64,000 nt of DNA from Roseovarius sp. Pro17. Lineage in GTDB: Bacteria; Pseudomonadota; Alphaproteobacteria; Rhodobacterales; Rhodobacteraceae. This document shows, piece by piece, positions 16,686-25,919 of this stretch. The position numbers and the translations under genes were made by a program. A model generated the notes under the pieces. That model did no database searches, had not been told where the DNA came from, and saw nothing but the letters and a program-made list of their open reading frames with translations. The stretch covers positions 2,294,001 to 2,358,000 of the forward strand of contig NZ_CP141179.1 in NCBI RefSeq assembly GCF_035599575.1, given 5' to 3'. The stretch's first letter is position 1, and each line of letters opens with the position of its first letter.

Positions 16686-18074
16686 ATGCGCGCACAAAAA
16701 CTCTATGCCGGGGCCAAGCTGCGCGAAACGCGCCAGCGCATCGGCCTCACGCAAAAGGATTTCGCCGCCCGCCTCGGCGTGTCCCTGCCCTATCTCAACC
16801 AGATGGAGAACAATAACCGGCCCGTCAGCACCACCGTTGTGCTGGCGCTTGCACAGGAATTCGGTTTCGACGTGACCGAACTGGGCTCGGGCGAGGCCGA
16901 CCGCATGGTCAGCGACATGCGCGAGGCGCTGGCCGATCCGGTGTTTTCAGTCATCCCCGATGTAGCCGATCTGCGGCTGACCGCGACCAACGCCCCCGCC
17001 CTTGCGCGCGCGTTTCTTGAGCTGCACGGCGCGTATCGCCAGACGCATGAGCGGCTTGCGTCGCTGGACGAGGCGCTGGGGCGCGACGATGCGCAAGCGC
17101 AGCAAAGCCCGTGGACCGAAGTGCGCGATTTTTTCCATTATTGCGACAATTACATCGACGCCGTTGACCGCGCCGCCGAGCGATTTGGCGCGGGCAGCGG
17201 CACCACGCAGGACACCGTGGTCGAGGCGTTGACGCGTATCGGGATCAGCGTGGTCAACACCGATGACGGTCCGCTGCGGCGGCTGGATCGGGCCAGCGGG
17301 ATCCTCTACCTCAGCGCGCGCGCCGCACCCGAAACGCGCGGCTTTCAAATGCTGCTGCAACTGGCGCTGCTGACCCAAGACAAGCTGCTGGAGGCTACGC
17401 TGGATCTGGCCCGTTTCCAATCGGATGAGGCGCGCGCCATCGCGAAAATCGGGCTGGCCAACTACTACGCGGGCGCGGCCATGATGCCCTACACCGCCTT
17501 CCTGCAAGCCGCGCGCGAGCATCGGCACGATCTAGAGATCCTCGCCCACCGCTTTGGCGCGTCGATCGAGCAGGTGTGCCACCGCCTATCCACCCTGCAA
17601 CGCCCCGGTGCCAAGGGTATCCCGTTCTTTTTCGTCCGCGTCGATCAGGCCGGAACGATTACGAAACGCCACTCGGCCACCCGGATGCAGTTCGCCCGCT
17701 ACGGCGGGGCCTGCCCGCTCTGGAACGTCCACCGCGCGTTTGAAACCCCCGGCCGCTTCCTGCGTCAACTGGCCGAAACGCCGGACGGCGTTCGCTACAT
17801 CAACCTTGCGCGGGACGTCTCAAAACCCGGCGGACACTTTGGTGCACCGGTGCGCCGCTTTGCCATCGCTCTGGGGTGCGAAGTGAAACACGCGCCCGCG
17901 TTGGTCTATGCCGATACGCTGGACCTCAGCAGTCCCGCCGCGTTCGAACCTATCGGCATTTCGTGCCGCATTTGCGAGCGGACCGACTGCCATCAGCGGT
18001 CGATCCCGCCGCTGGAACGGCGGCTGACGATCCGCCCCGATGCGCGCGGTGTCTTGCCTTACGAGGTTGGGTAA
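16686..18074 (+). CDS. pccR: Short-chain fatty acyl-CoA regulator (ScfR/PccR family, XRE type)
   Basis: 462 residues. An XRE helix-turn-helix (about 10-65; RIGLTQKDFAARLGVSLPYL) is followed by an IrrE-like/M78 domain (about 150-310) and the ScfR C-terminal region with a Cys cluster GISCRICERTDCHQR near residues 424-438. In Rhodobacter sphaeroides the homologue PccR activates propionyl-CoA carboxylase when a short acyl-CoA binds. TTTGCAAA boxes precede both this gene and pccB, supporting the same role. The metalloprotease-like HExxH of true M78 members is absent: the corresponding stretch reads LEILAHRFGASIEQ. The gene is convergent with betC, with 3 bp between. Confidence 0.9.
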   Translation: MRAQKLYAGAKLRETRQRIGLTQKDFAARLGVSLPYLNQMENNNRPVSTTVVLALAQEFGFDVTELGSGEADRMVSDMREALADPVFSVIPDVADLRLTATNAPALARAFLELHGAYRQTHERLASLDEALGRDDAQAQQSPWTEVRDFFHYCDNYIDAVDRAAERFGAGSGTTQDTVVEALTRIGISVVNTDDGPLRRLDRASGILYLSARAAPETRGFQMLLQLALLTQDKLLEATLDLARFQSDEARAIAKIGLANYYAGAAMMPYTAFLQAAREHRHDLEILAHRFGASIEQVCHRLSTLQRPGAKGIPFFFVRVDQAGTITKRHSATRMQFARYGGACPLWNVHRAFETPGRFLRQLAETPDGVRYINLARDVSKPGGHFGAPVRRFAIALGCEVKHAPALVYADTLDLSSPAAFEPIGISCRICERTDCHQRSIPPLERRLTIRPDARGVLPYEVG

Positions 18075-18077
18075 CGG

Positions 18078-19592
18078 CTATTCCCCACGCGGAAAGCGGG
18101 CGTTTTCCTCCACCACGTTCAGGTCCATATGGTTGCGCATATAGCGCTCGGACGCCTTTTTCAGCGGCTGGTAGTCCCACGGATAGTAGCCGCCCTGTCG
18201 CAACGCCTCATAGACCACCCAGCGGCGCGCCTGGCTTTCGCGCACTGCTGCATCAAACGCATCCAGATCCCAATGCGCCGCTGCCATATCGCTGAACCGC
18301 TCGATCGTTTCAGCATAGGCCGGGTCGCCTGCCAGATCGGTCAGCTCATGCGGATCGGTCTCCAGATCAAACAGCTGATCGGGGTCCAGCGCGCAGCGGT
18401 TGAACTTCCACCTGCCCTGCCTTAGCGAAACCAGCGGCGCAAACGATGCCTCGGCCGCGTATTCCATCGCCACCGGCGCTTCGCGCGTCTGCCCTTGCCC
18501 CAGCGGCACCAGCGACTGACCCGCGATCCACGGCGCGACCTCAGCCATCGAAACGCCGGCCAGATCGCACAGCGTCGGGCAGACGTCGATATTGCTGACC
18601 GGCGCGTCCACGCGGCCCGGCGTCATTCCGGGCGCGGCGATCATCATCGGCACGCGGGACGAGCCGTCGTAAAAGGACATCTTGAACCACAACCCTCGCT
18701 CGCCCAGCATGTCGCCGTGGTCCGAAACGAACAGGATGATCGTATCCTCGGTCTGCCGCGTACCGTCCAGCGCCTCCATCACTTCACCGATCTTGTCGTC
18801 GAGGTAGCTGATATTGGCGAAATACGCCCGCCGGGCGCGGCGGATGTGATCCTCGCTGATGTCATAGCTGCGCCAGTCGTTCGCGTCGAAAATACGCTGC
18901 GAATGGGGATCGTGATCCTCGTACTCCATCGCCGGCACCTCGGGCGACAGATGCTCACAATCCTCGTAGAGATCCCAGTATTTGCGCCGCGCCACATAAG
19001 GGTCATGCGGGTGGGTAAAGCTGACCGTCAGGCACCATGGCCGCGCGTCCTGCCCCCGCGCCAGATCATAGACCTTGCGGGTGGCCTCATACGCGACCTC
19101 GTCATCATATTCCATCTGATTGGAAATCTCGGCGACGCCTGCCCCGGTGACACTGCCCATGTTGTGATACCACCACTCGATCCGCTCGCCCGGCTTGCGA
19201 TAATCGGGCGTCCAACCGAAATCGGCGGGGTAAATATCGGTCGTCAGACGCTCTTCGAACCCGTGCATCTGGTCGGGACCGACAAAATGCATCTTGCCCG
19301 AGAGGCACGTGAGATAACCCGCACGGCGCAGGTGATGCGCGTAGGTCGGGATATCGGCGGCGAATTCAGCGGCGTTGTCATAAACCCGGCTGCGCGACGG
19401 CAGCAGACCGGACATGAAGCTGGCCCGCCCCGGAGCACAGAGCGGGCTGGCAGTATAGGCATTTGCAAACCGGGTCGACCGGGCAGCGAGGCGCTTGAGG
19501 TTTGGCGCGTGCAGCCAGTCGGCGGGGCCGTCGGGAAAGAGAGTGCCGTTCAGCTGGTCGACCATGAAAATCAGGATGTTCGGGCGGCTCAT
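18078..19592 (-). CDS. betC: Choline-sulfatase
   Basis: 504 residues; hydrolyses choline-O-sulfate to choline and sulfate, feeding glycine-betaine synthesis. The active-site Cys52 that becomes formylglycine sits in the canonical CAPGR motif, metal-binding Asp12 is in MVDQL, and FVSDHGDMLGERGLW gives the other metal ligands. The C-terminal segment WVVYEALRQGGYYPWDYQPL to YMRNHMDLN is the choline-sulfatase-specific domain. No signal peptide is present, consistent with cytoplasmic BetC. I start at MSRPNILIF rather than 17 codons upstream. The usual betIBA partners are not in the window. Confidence 0.93.
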   Translation of the reverse strand: MSRPNILIFMVDQLNGTLFPDGPADWLHAPNLKRLAARSTRFANAYTASPLCAPGRASFMSGLLPSRSRVYDNAAEFAADIPTYAHHLRRAGYLTCLSGKMHFVGPDQMHGFEERLTTDIYPADFGWTPDYRKPGERIEWWYHNMGSVTGAGVAEISNQMEYDDEVAYEATRKVYDLARGQDARPWCLTVSFTHPHDPYVARRKYWDLYEDCEHLSPEVPAMEYEDHDPHSQRIFDANDWRSYDISEDHIRRARRAYFANISYLDDKIGEVMEALDGTRQTEDTIILFVSDHGDMLGERGLWFKMSFYDGSSRVPMMIAAPGMTPGRVDAPVSNIDVCPTLCDLAGVSMAEVAPWIAGQSLVPLGQGQTREAPVAMEYAAEASFAPLVSLRQGRWKFNRCALDPDQLFDLETDPHELTDLAGDPAYAETIERFSDMAAAHWDLDAFDAAVRESQARRWVVYEALRQGGYYPWDYQPLKKASERYMRNHMDLNVVEENARFPRGE

Positions 19593-19906
19593 ATCGGGCT
19601 GGCTCCTACTGGGTCGGGCGGCGGGCCGCGTGCGGATCGCCACCCCCCACGGCTATGGAAAACGCCAAGCCGCGTCAATCGCAGCGCGCAAGGCTGCCGG
19701 ATATAGAGGTTGCAACAGAGCGCGGGCTTATCATACGCTCAGAGCCGCGCACTTTGCCGCCGCTGCACCACCATGGCACAGTCCTCAGCAAGAAGCAGAT
19801 CGCGCCGCTGGCATCAACACCAGCCAAGCCGGAACAAAGCCGCCCATGCAGACTCGTCGCTGGCGCGGCAACCAATCCGTCAATGAAACGAAAAAGGGAG
19901 ATACTA
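19593..19906. other. Divergent intergenic region between betC and the ABC binding protein
   Basis: 314 bp must hold the promoters of two divergent genes. I found no convincing -35/-10 pair or strong palindrome. The only clear signal is GGGAG 7 bp before the binding-protein ATG. Nothing coding can be supported here. Confidence 0.4.
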
Positions 19907-21463
19907 ATGTCGCTACTCACCAATGGCCGCCTCGATCGACGCGGATTTCTGAAAACCACCGCCGCAGGCGCCATCGCCGCGACGCTGCCCATGGGCGGCG
20001 CCATGGCCGCCACGCCCAAGAAGGGCGGCAACCTGCGCGTCGGCAAGGGCCACGGCGCGACCTCAGACACGCTGAACCCCGGCACGTGGGACCACGGCTT
20101 CATGATCGCTCAGAGTTATGCCAAAGACGGCCATCTCACAGAGGTGTTGGCCGATGGGTCCGTAGGCCCCTTGGTTGCCGAAAGCTGGGAGGCATCCGAG
20201 GACGCCAAGACGTGGCGGTTCAAAATCCGCGAGGGCATGACCTTCCATTCGGGCAAGGACGTGACCGCCGAGGATGTCGCCGCCTCGATCCGCTTTCACC
20301 GCGGCGAAGGTTCCACCTCAGCCGCTGGCCCGATCGTGGCCCCCATCCAAGAGATCAGCGTCGAGGGCAATACGGTTATATTCACGCTGGACGGTGGCAA
20401 TGCCGACTTTCCCTTCATTCTTACCGATTATCATCTGCCCATCCTTCCTGCGGACGGCGATTCCATCGATTGGAAATCCGGTGACGGCTGCGGCAGCTAC
20501 AAACTCAAGTCATTCAAACCGGGCGTTTCTTCGATGCTCGAGCGGAATGAAAACCACTGGCGCGATGACGTCGCATGGTTTGACACAATCGAGATGCTGG
20601 TCCTGACCGATCAGAACGCGCGCACCACGGCGCTGGTGTCGGGCGATGTCGACACCGTGGACAAGCTGGACCTCAAGACCATAGGCCTCCTGTCGCGCAA
20701 CTCCGACCTCGTCATCAGCTCGATCGCGGGCACGCAGCACTTCACTTTTGCGATGTCGGCCAATCAGGCGCCCTATGACGACAACAACGTGCGCCTCGCG
20801 ATGAAGTACGCGATCAACCGCGAAGAGCTGGTCGAAAAGATCCTCTTTGGCTACGGCTCGGTCGGGAACGACGTTCCGATTGGTCAGAACCAGCAATTCT
20901 ACAACACCGAGTTGGAGCAAAAGACGTACGATCCCGACAAGGCCAAGTTCTATCTGAAAGAGGCCGGTCTGGACAAACTCGAAGTCTCGCTTTCGGCCTC
21001 CGACGCCGCCTTTGCGGGTGCGGTCGACGCCGCCACGCTCTATCAGAACTCAGCCAAGGACGCAGGCATCGACCTCACGGTCGTGCGTGAGCCGAACGAT
21101 GGCTACTGGTCGGATGTATGGATGAAGAAGCCCTTTTCCGCCGTCTACTGGGGCGGCCGTCCGGTGCAGGACCAGATGTTCACGACCGCCTATACCTGCG
21201 GTGCGGAATGGAACGACGGCTTCTGGTGCAACGAGCATTTCGACGAACTGCTGGTCAAGGCACGCGCCGAACTGGACCAGGACAAGCGCAAGGAGCAGTA
21301 TTTCGAGCTGCAGGAAATCGTCAGCACCCAAGGCGCGATTATTATCCCGATGTTCGCCAACTACGTTTTTGCCACGCAGAAAAAGATCGGCATGCCCGAG
21401 ACCGTCGCGTCCAACTGGGACATGGACGGCGAACGCTGGGCCGAGCGCTGGTGGTTCGTCTAA
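19907..21463 (+). CDS. ABC transporter substrate-binding protein, family 5, Tat-exported, orphan
   Basis: 518 residues. The N-terminus carries a twin-arginine signal (RLDRRGFLKTTAAG, RR at 11-12) with likely cleavage after GGAMA (residue 34). The mature protein matches peptide/nickel/opine-type binding proteins: LVAESWEASEDAKTWRFKIR, GMTFHSGKDVTAEDV, AMKYAINREELVEKILFG. A GGGAG site fixes the start. No permease or ATPase follows; a strong terminator closes the transcript 45 bp after the stop. It must use components encoded elsewhere or act as a scavenging binder. The ligand is unknown; betC and a DMSP-lyase-like neighbour suggest a methylated or sulfur-containing osmolyte, which is speculation. 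Confidence 0.88.
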   Translation: MSLLTNGRLDRRGFLKTTAAGAIAATLPMGGAMAATPKKGGNLRVGKGHGATSDTLNPGTWDHGFMIAQSYAKDGHLTEVLADGSVGPLVAESWEASEDAKTWRFKIREGMTFHSGKDVTAEDVAASIRFHRGEGSTSAAGPIVAPIQEISVEGNTVIFTLDGGNADFPFILTDYHLPILPADGDSIDWKSGDGCGSYKLKSFKPGVSSMLERNENHWRDDVAWFDTIEMLVLTDQNARTTALVSGDVDTVDKLDLKTIGLLSRNSDLVISSIAGTQHFTFAMSANQAPYDDNNVRLAMKYAINREELVEKILFGYGSVGNDVPIGQNQQFYNTELEQKTYDPDKAKFYLKEAGLDKLEVSLSASDAAFAGAVDAATLYQNSAKDAGIDLTVVREPNDGYWSDVWMKKPFSAVYWGGRPVQDQMFTTAYTCGAEWNDGFWCNEHFDELLVKARAELDQDKRKEQYFELQEIVSTQGAIIIPMFANYVFATQKKIGMPETVASNWDMDGERWAERWWFV

Positions 21464-21508
21464 GCCTTACCGCCTGAGCGCCCGTCAGGCGCTCGACGCT
21501 GAAAAACG

Positions 21509-21540
21509 ATGCCGCCGGACCCACATCCGGCGGCATTTTT
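21509..21540 (+). terminator. Rho-independent terminator after the binding-protein gene
   Basis: Stem ATGCCGCCGGA/TCCGGCGGCAT (11 bp) with a 6-nt loop runs into a T5 tract. It isolates the binding-protein gene from the following cupin gene, which therefore needs its own promoter within 21541-21637. Confidence 0.85.
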
Positions 21541-21637
21541 CATGGGCTGATCCGGCGCTCGCGACCCCAAGAGGCTTGCGGCGGGCGAGGTCTTTGTGCT
21601 TGAAATTTTACAGACCTTTCCTTGCGGACCATGACCT

Positions 21638-22327
21638 ATGACCGAAACCGCCCCCTCCAACGACGCAGTCCGCCTGATGGACTGCCCCGATTGGCTGTAT
21701 CTTCTGCGCGAATTCGACGCGCTTTACCGTTATGGCTCGGACGGGGGTAGTCCGGCGATCCGCAGTCATCGCAAACGGGTGCGCGATGCGATCTCGGCGG
21801 CGATCTCGGCCAATCCGGTTATGGACGCGCGCGCGCCCGAAACGCGCCCCGTCACTGCCCACCTGCCCCGCGCGTTGGATCTGGGTGAAAGGGCGGCGAT
21901 GCAGGGCATGGCCCGCGCCCTACGCGAGGTAAAGGATCATCTGACGTGGGAATACGGCTATGATCAACTGCCCAAAGCGCTGGCGCGCAAATACGCCTTT
22001 TGCGAGATCCTCGGTGCCAAAGGCCCGGTGCCGTGCAAGGCGCTGAACCTTGGGTTCGTGCTGTTTGCACCAAGCACGACCTATCCACAACACAGCCACC
22101 ACGAGATCGAGGAGAGCTATATCTCAATCTCGGGCGCGTGGTCCGAGAACAATCTGGCGGTCTATGCGCCCGGCTCGCTGATCCTGAACCGCCCCGGAGA
22201 CGAGCACCGCATCACAACCGGGGATCGCGATCCATGCCTGCTGGCCTATGCGTGGACCGGCCCGACCCCACGCCTCGCTGAACCAGAGATGAAGCTGACC
22301 ACTCCGCGCCGGACAAAGGGGTCCTAA
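21638..22327 (+). CDS. Cupin DMSP-lyase family protein (DddL/DddQ-like)
   Basis: 229 residues. The C-terminal cupin has motif 1 HSHHEIEESYISISG (His152, His154/155, Glu159, Tyr161) and motif 2 PGDEH (His190), the metal ligands of the dimethylsulfoniopropionate lyase family. The N-terminal 130 residues are helical, as in DddL/DddQ. Members split DMSP to acrylate and dimethyl sulfide with Fe, Mn or Zn. The length is nearer DddL (about 230) than DddQ (about 200). Family membership is well supported; lyase activity is inferred, since some relatives have no proven activity. It is flanked by a terminated binding-protein gene and a convergent EamA transporter. Confidence 0.75.
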   Translation: MTETAPSNDAVRLMDCPDWLYLLREFDALYRYGSDGGSPAIRSHRKRVRDAISAAISANPVMDARAPETRPVTAHLPRALDLGERAAMQGMARALREVKDHLTWEYGYDQLPKALARKYAFCEILGAKGPVPCKALNLGFVLFAPSTTYPQHSHHEIEESYISISGAWSENNLAVYAPGSLILNRPGDEHRITTGDRDPCLLAYAWTGPTPRLAEPEMKLTTPRRTKGS

Positions 22328-22334
22328 AGGCCAC

Positions 22335-23240
22335 TCACACTTTGGTCGCGGTGCTAACGGGGGTAACGGCGCGCCGCTTGAGCACGGCCTCGCGCCAGGT
22401 GATGAAGCTGACCGAGCCGACGATCACGAGACCGCCCAGCACGACGAAGGGATCGACCGCCTCACCGAACACCAGTGCGCCCAGCATCACCGCCCAGACC
22501 AATTGAAGGAAGGTCATCGGCTGCGTCACCGCCAACGGTGCCGCCTGGAAGGCCAGCATCATCGTGTAGTGTCCCCCCGTCGCCAGCACCGCGACGCCGA
22601 ACAGCGTCACCAGCTCCAGCCATGTCGGCTGGACCCAATTCAGGGCGGCGAATGGCGCAAGGCCCACCGTCACCGTCAGCGACAGCATCACCACCACCAC
22701 CACCGGCGACACACGGTCTGTCGCCATTTTGGCTAAGAGGTAGGATATGCCAAAGCTGATGGCCGTGACCAGCATGGCAAGGTGCCCCGGCCCCACTTCG
22801 CGCAGGCCGGGCCGCAGGATGATGACCGCACCCAAAAGCGCGACCAGTACAGCCATAAGGCGGCGCATCGCCAGCCGCTCACCCAGAAACAGCGCCGCGC
22901 CTATGGTGACGTATATGGGCGAGAGATAGTTCATCGCCGTGACGTCCGCGATCGGGATCGTCGCCATGGCAAAGAACCACAGCGCCACGCCCAGAGTGTG
23001 CACCGCGCCGCGCGCGCAGAATATCCCCCAGAGGCGCGCTGTAAGACGCGCGCGCCGGACCGCCGGGATCGCCGGGATCAGCAGGATCAGACCCAGCGCA
23101 TAGCGCAGAAAGGCCGACTCGGCGGCGGGAATGCGGGTGCCAATGGTCTTGACCAGCGCGGTCACCCCGACAAAAAGAATGCCCGTGACGACCATCCAGA
23201 AGATGCCCCAGCCGGGCTGTGTGTTTGCGTCGGTCTCCAT
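22335..23240 (-). CDS. EamA/DMT family transporter
   Basis: 301 residues, about ten predicted membrane helices arranged as two EamA repeats (for example IADVTAMNYLSPIYVTIGAALFLGE split by loops, then the second-repeat counterpart LAVTQPMTFLQLVWAVMLGA and LVFGEAVDPFVVLGGLVIVG). The glutamate before each last helix pair (FLGER, VFGEA) is typical of drug/metabolite exporters such as RhaT/YdcZ relatives. The gene ends 8 bp from the convergent cupin gene. The exported compound is unknown. Confidence 0.85.
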   Translation of the reverse strand: METDANTQPGWGIFWMVVTGILFVGVTALVKTIGTRIPAAESAFLRYALGLILLIPAIPAVRRARLTARLWGIFCARGAVHTLGVALWFFAMATIPIADVTAMNYLSPIYVTIGAALFLGERLAMRRLMAVLVALLGAVIILRPGLREVGPGHLAMLVTAISFGISYLLAKMATDRVSPVVVVVMLSLTVTVGLAPFAALNWVQPTWLELVTLFGVAVLATGGHYTMMLAFQAAPLAVTQPMTFLQLVWAVMLGALVFGEAVDPFVVLGGLVIVGSVSFITWREAVLKRRAVTPVSTATKV

Positions 23241-23298
23241 GCGCGCATAGAGAAATCAAAGCGCCCGGAATGTCGAGGGACGATCTGGACCGGCGACG

Positions 23299-24237
23299 TC
23301 AGCGCCCCTCTATATTGATGGTAAAGCTGCGCTGCGCCCCCGCAGGTGGCGCGGGAAATGGCGCGGCGCGGTGGATCATTTGCAGCGCTGCGCGATCCAG
23401 CTGCGCCGAACCCGAACTGCCGACCAGATGGACGCTGGCCAGCCCGCCGCCACCCGTCACGCTGAATCCCACAACCGCCGTCCCGCGTGAGCCTGCGCGC
23501 GGGCGCGGCACGCGGGAAATCTTGTGCATGACGAGGCCGGGATAGTTGCTGGCAGCGGCATTGCCGGACGCTTGCGGCTGCTTGCCAGCCGATCCGCTGG
23601 CGGCCGCCTTGGCCGTGGCTTTGCCGGTTGCGGCGCCTGCGGTCGCGTTCTGCTGGGCGTTGCCGCGATTTGTAGGCTGCTCCTTGGGCTCAGGGTCGGA
23701 TTTCCGCTGGGCCTTCGCCGCCGCCTTGGGCTTGGGTCTTTCATGCGCGCTCTCGAATTCCTCGCTGCGCCGCTTGGGCCGCAGGGATCTGGTTACGGCG
23801 GCGCTGACCTCGCCCTCGAATTCCAGCATCTCTTCGGTGCGCTCGGCCTGTGTTGCCGCGGGTTGCGCCTGCCCAGCGGTTGGGATGTCGGGCTTGAGCG
23901 CCTCCAGAGCGCGCGAAAGGCTGGGAATGGGCGTCAGCGCAGCAACCGTTGTATCAGGCGATATCGATGGGCGCTTGGGAGGGGTCCCAGCCTCGGGCTT
24001 GATAGGCTGTTGCGCTGCCTCTATCGGCACGGGCTGCGCCGCATCGACTGCTTTCGCAGCCTTCAGCGTACCTGCGGCCATGTCGGCAAAGCTGCTGCCT
24101 AGTCGCGCCTCGGGGGCGCCTGCGCCACCGTCGATCTGAACATCTCCGTCGGGCATCAGCGCCATAGCCAGCGCGCCATGCACCAAAACCGCCGCCAGGA
24201 CGGCGCCAATCTGGATGCTGCGCGAGGCGGCGATCAT
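23299..24237 (-). CDS. TonB family energy-transducing protein
   Basis: 312 residues: an N-terminal membrane anchor (IQIGAVLAAVLVHGALAMAL), a long Pro/Ala/Lys-rich periplasmic spacer, and a C-terminal TonB fold (about 235-312) with YPGLVMHKISRVPRPRAG and GTAVVGFSVTGGGGLASVHL. It carries proton-motive energy from ExbB/ExbD to outer-membrane receptors. ExbB, ExbD and any receptor gene are missing nearby, so it depends on partners elsewhere. The start chosen follows GAGGCGGG and puts the anchor at the N-terminus. Confidence 0.85.
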   Translation of the reverse strand: MIAASRSIQIGAVLAAVLVHGALAMALMPDGDVQIDGGAGAPEARLGSSFADMAAGTLKAAKAVDAAQPVPIEAAQQPIKPEAGTPPKRPSISPDTTVAALTPIPSLSRALEALKPDIPTAGQAQPAATQAERTEEMLEFEGEVSAAVTRSLRPKRRSEEFESAHERPKPKAAAKAQRKSDPEPKEQPTNRGNAQQNATAGAATGKATAKAAASGSAGKQPQASGNAAASNYPGLVMHKISRVPRPRAGSRGTAVVGFSVTGGGGLASVHLVGSSGSAQLDRAALQMIHRAAPFPAPPAGAQRSFTINIEGR

Positions 24238-24296
24238 TGCGCGCCCGCCTCTGTCAAAGGCGCGACCAAACACTCGGCAATCTGGATGCAAGCCAT
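24234..24296 (-). CDS. Possible 20-residue upstream peptide coupled to tonB
   Basis: MACIQIAECLVAPLTEAGAQ is preceded by GGAAAG 4 bp before its ATG and ends in a TGA that overlaps the tonB ATG (ATGA). This could be a leader peptide or a coupling device, or simply the tail of a longer meaningless frame starting at 24419. Nothing else in the 379-bp gap 24238-24616 looks coding. Low confidence. Confidence 0.25.
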   Translation of the reverse strand: MACIQIAECLVAPLTEAGAQ

Positions 24297-24616
24297 CGGG
24301 CTTTCCTTTTGCAAACGGGCCATCCGGATATGACCTAGCGCAACATTCCGGCATTCACCACATCCGGGCACCCTGCACAATGGAATGCACCCAGCGCAGC
24401 GTAATCGCGCCTGATCCACAGACTATCTAGTCCGTATTTGGGTGAGTCAGCAAAACCACCAGCGGCATCTTGCAGACGAAGACGACGGTCATTGGCCCGA
24501 ACACGCCTTTCCTTGCGCCAATAGACGCATGTTCGACATCCGCAGCAGCTTCAGAGTGGCGCAGCTTTGACGCGCGGCACTGGACAATGCAGCATAGCCC
24601 GCGCCAAATGCCGCGC

Positions 24617-25762
24617 ATGAATATAGACGCGCGATATCCTGCCCTGAGCGATCTGAAGGCGCGCGCGCGACGACGGCTACCACGTTTCGTGTGGGAGTAC
24701 CTCGACAGCGGCACCGGGGCCGAACGGGCGCGCCATGCCGGGTCGGCTGCATTGCGGAACATCGCGCTGATGCCCTCGATCCTGCATGGCGAGATCACGC
24801 CAGACCTCTCGACAACGCTTTTCGAACGCGCGCATCCCCTGCCCTTCGGCATTGGCCCCGTCGGCATGTCCGGACTCGTCTGGCCCGACGCCGAGCGGCA
24901 TCTGGCCCGCGCTGCGGCCACCGCTGACATCCCCTACACCCTCTCGACCGTCGCCGCACAAACGCCCGAGGATATCGGCCCACTGGCCGGGGATCATGCG
25001 TGGTTCCAGATGTATCCCCCACGCGACGAAACGGTCCGCCGTGACATGCTGGCCCGCGTCCGCGCTGCCGGTTTCACGGTGCTGGTGCTGACCGTTGATG
25101 TGCCGGTCGCATCGCGGCGCGAACGCCAGACTCGCTCGGGCTTGATCCAGCCGCCGCGCCTGACGCCGCGCCTGATGGCTCAGGTTGCGCTGCGCCCTGC
25201 TTGGGCGATCGGCATGGCGCGTATGGGCCTGCCCCGGATGCGCCTGATCGACAGCTACGCTGGCGATACCTCAGGGCTGCCATCGACCGCCCACGCGGGG
25301 TATCTGCTGCGCACATCGCCCGACCGCGCCTATCTGGACTGGCTGCGCGCCCATTGGGATGGCCCGTTGATGGTAAAAGGCGTGCTAGACCCTGCCGACG
25401 TGCCAATGCTGGAGGAGGCGGGCGTCGATGCGATCTGGGTGTCGAACCACGGGGGCCGCCAGTTCGACGGCGCGCCTGCGACCATCCACCAATTGCCTCT
25501 GATCCGCGCCGCCACGCGCTTGCCGCTGATCTTTGACGGGGGCGTCACCGGCGGCCTTGATATCCTGCGCGCCATTGCCCTTGGCGCGGATTTCGTGATG
25601 ATGGCGCGGCCATGGCAATATGCGCTGGCCGCCCTCGGACCACTCGGCCTTCAGCATCTGGTGCATATCCTGGCCGCAGACATGCGCGCCAACATGGGTC
25701 AGTTGGGCGCGCGCCGCCTTGCTGATCTGCCGGGGCGGCTATACCCATCACCTGCCGGGTAG
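24617..25762 (+). CDS. FMN-dependent alpha-hydroxy-acid dehydrogenase (L-lactate dehydrogenase/glycolate oxidase family)
   Basis: 381 residues, a single TIM barrel binding FMN. Landmarks are RRLPRFVWEYLDSGTGAE at the N-terminus, the active-site region WVSNHGGRQFDGAPATI with the catalytic His of SNHGGRQ, LPLIFDGGVTGGLDILRAIA and ALGADFVMMARPW. Members oxidise L-lactate, mandelate or glycolate to the 2-oxo acid. Two close ATGs (24608, 24617) are possible and I took the one nearest the conserved N-terminus. The gene lies 157 bp upstream of pyruvate carboxylase on the same strand. Lactate as substrate would suit that neighbour but is unproven. Confidence 0.88.
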   Translation: MNIDARYPALSDLKARARRRLPRFVWEYLDSGTGAERARHAGSAALRNIALMPSILHGEITPDLSTTLFERAHPLPFGIGPVGMSGLVWPDAERHLARAAATADIPYTLSTVAAQTPEDIGPLAGDHAWFQMYPPRDETVRRDMLARVRAAGFTVLVLTVDVPVASRRERQTRSGLIQPPRLTPRLMAQVALRPAWAIGMARMGLPRMRLIDSYAGDTSGLPSTAHAGYLLRTSPDRAYLDWLRAHWDGPLMVKGVLDPADVPMLEEAGVDAIWVSNHGGRQFDGAPATIHQLPLIRAATRLPLIFDGGVTGGLDILRAIALGADFVMMARPWQYALAALGPLGLQHLVHILAADMRANMGQLGARRLADLPGRLYPSPAG

Positions 25763-25919
25763 GAAATGTCGCAAAGGGGTAAGTCGGGCGGCGAAACCGT
25801 TGCGCAATCACGTGCTGAATTTTAAAATGTCAGAAACAAGTTGCGCTGCGCTGCGGCAATTTGCACTCTGCGCGAACGCGAGCATCGACTTGCCAAAACT
25901 ACAACAACAGGGACGCGCC

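Noticed and set aside
19462..19469. TTTGCAAA inside the betC coding region
   Set aside because: A single copy within a conserved part of the gene with no second box or promoter; it probably reflects codon choice.
24308..24315. TTTGCAAA upstream of tonB
   Set aside because: Single copy next to a ribosome-binding site (TTTGCAAAAGGAAAG on the minus strand) with no partner box.
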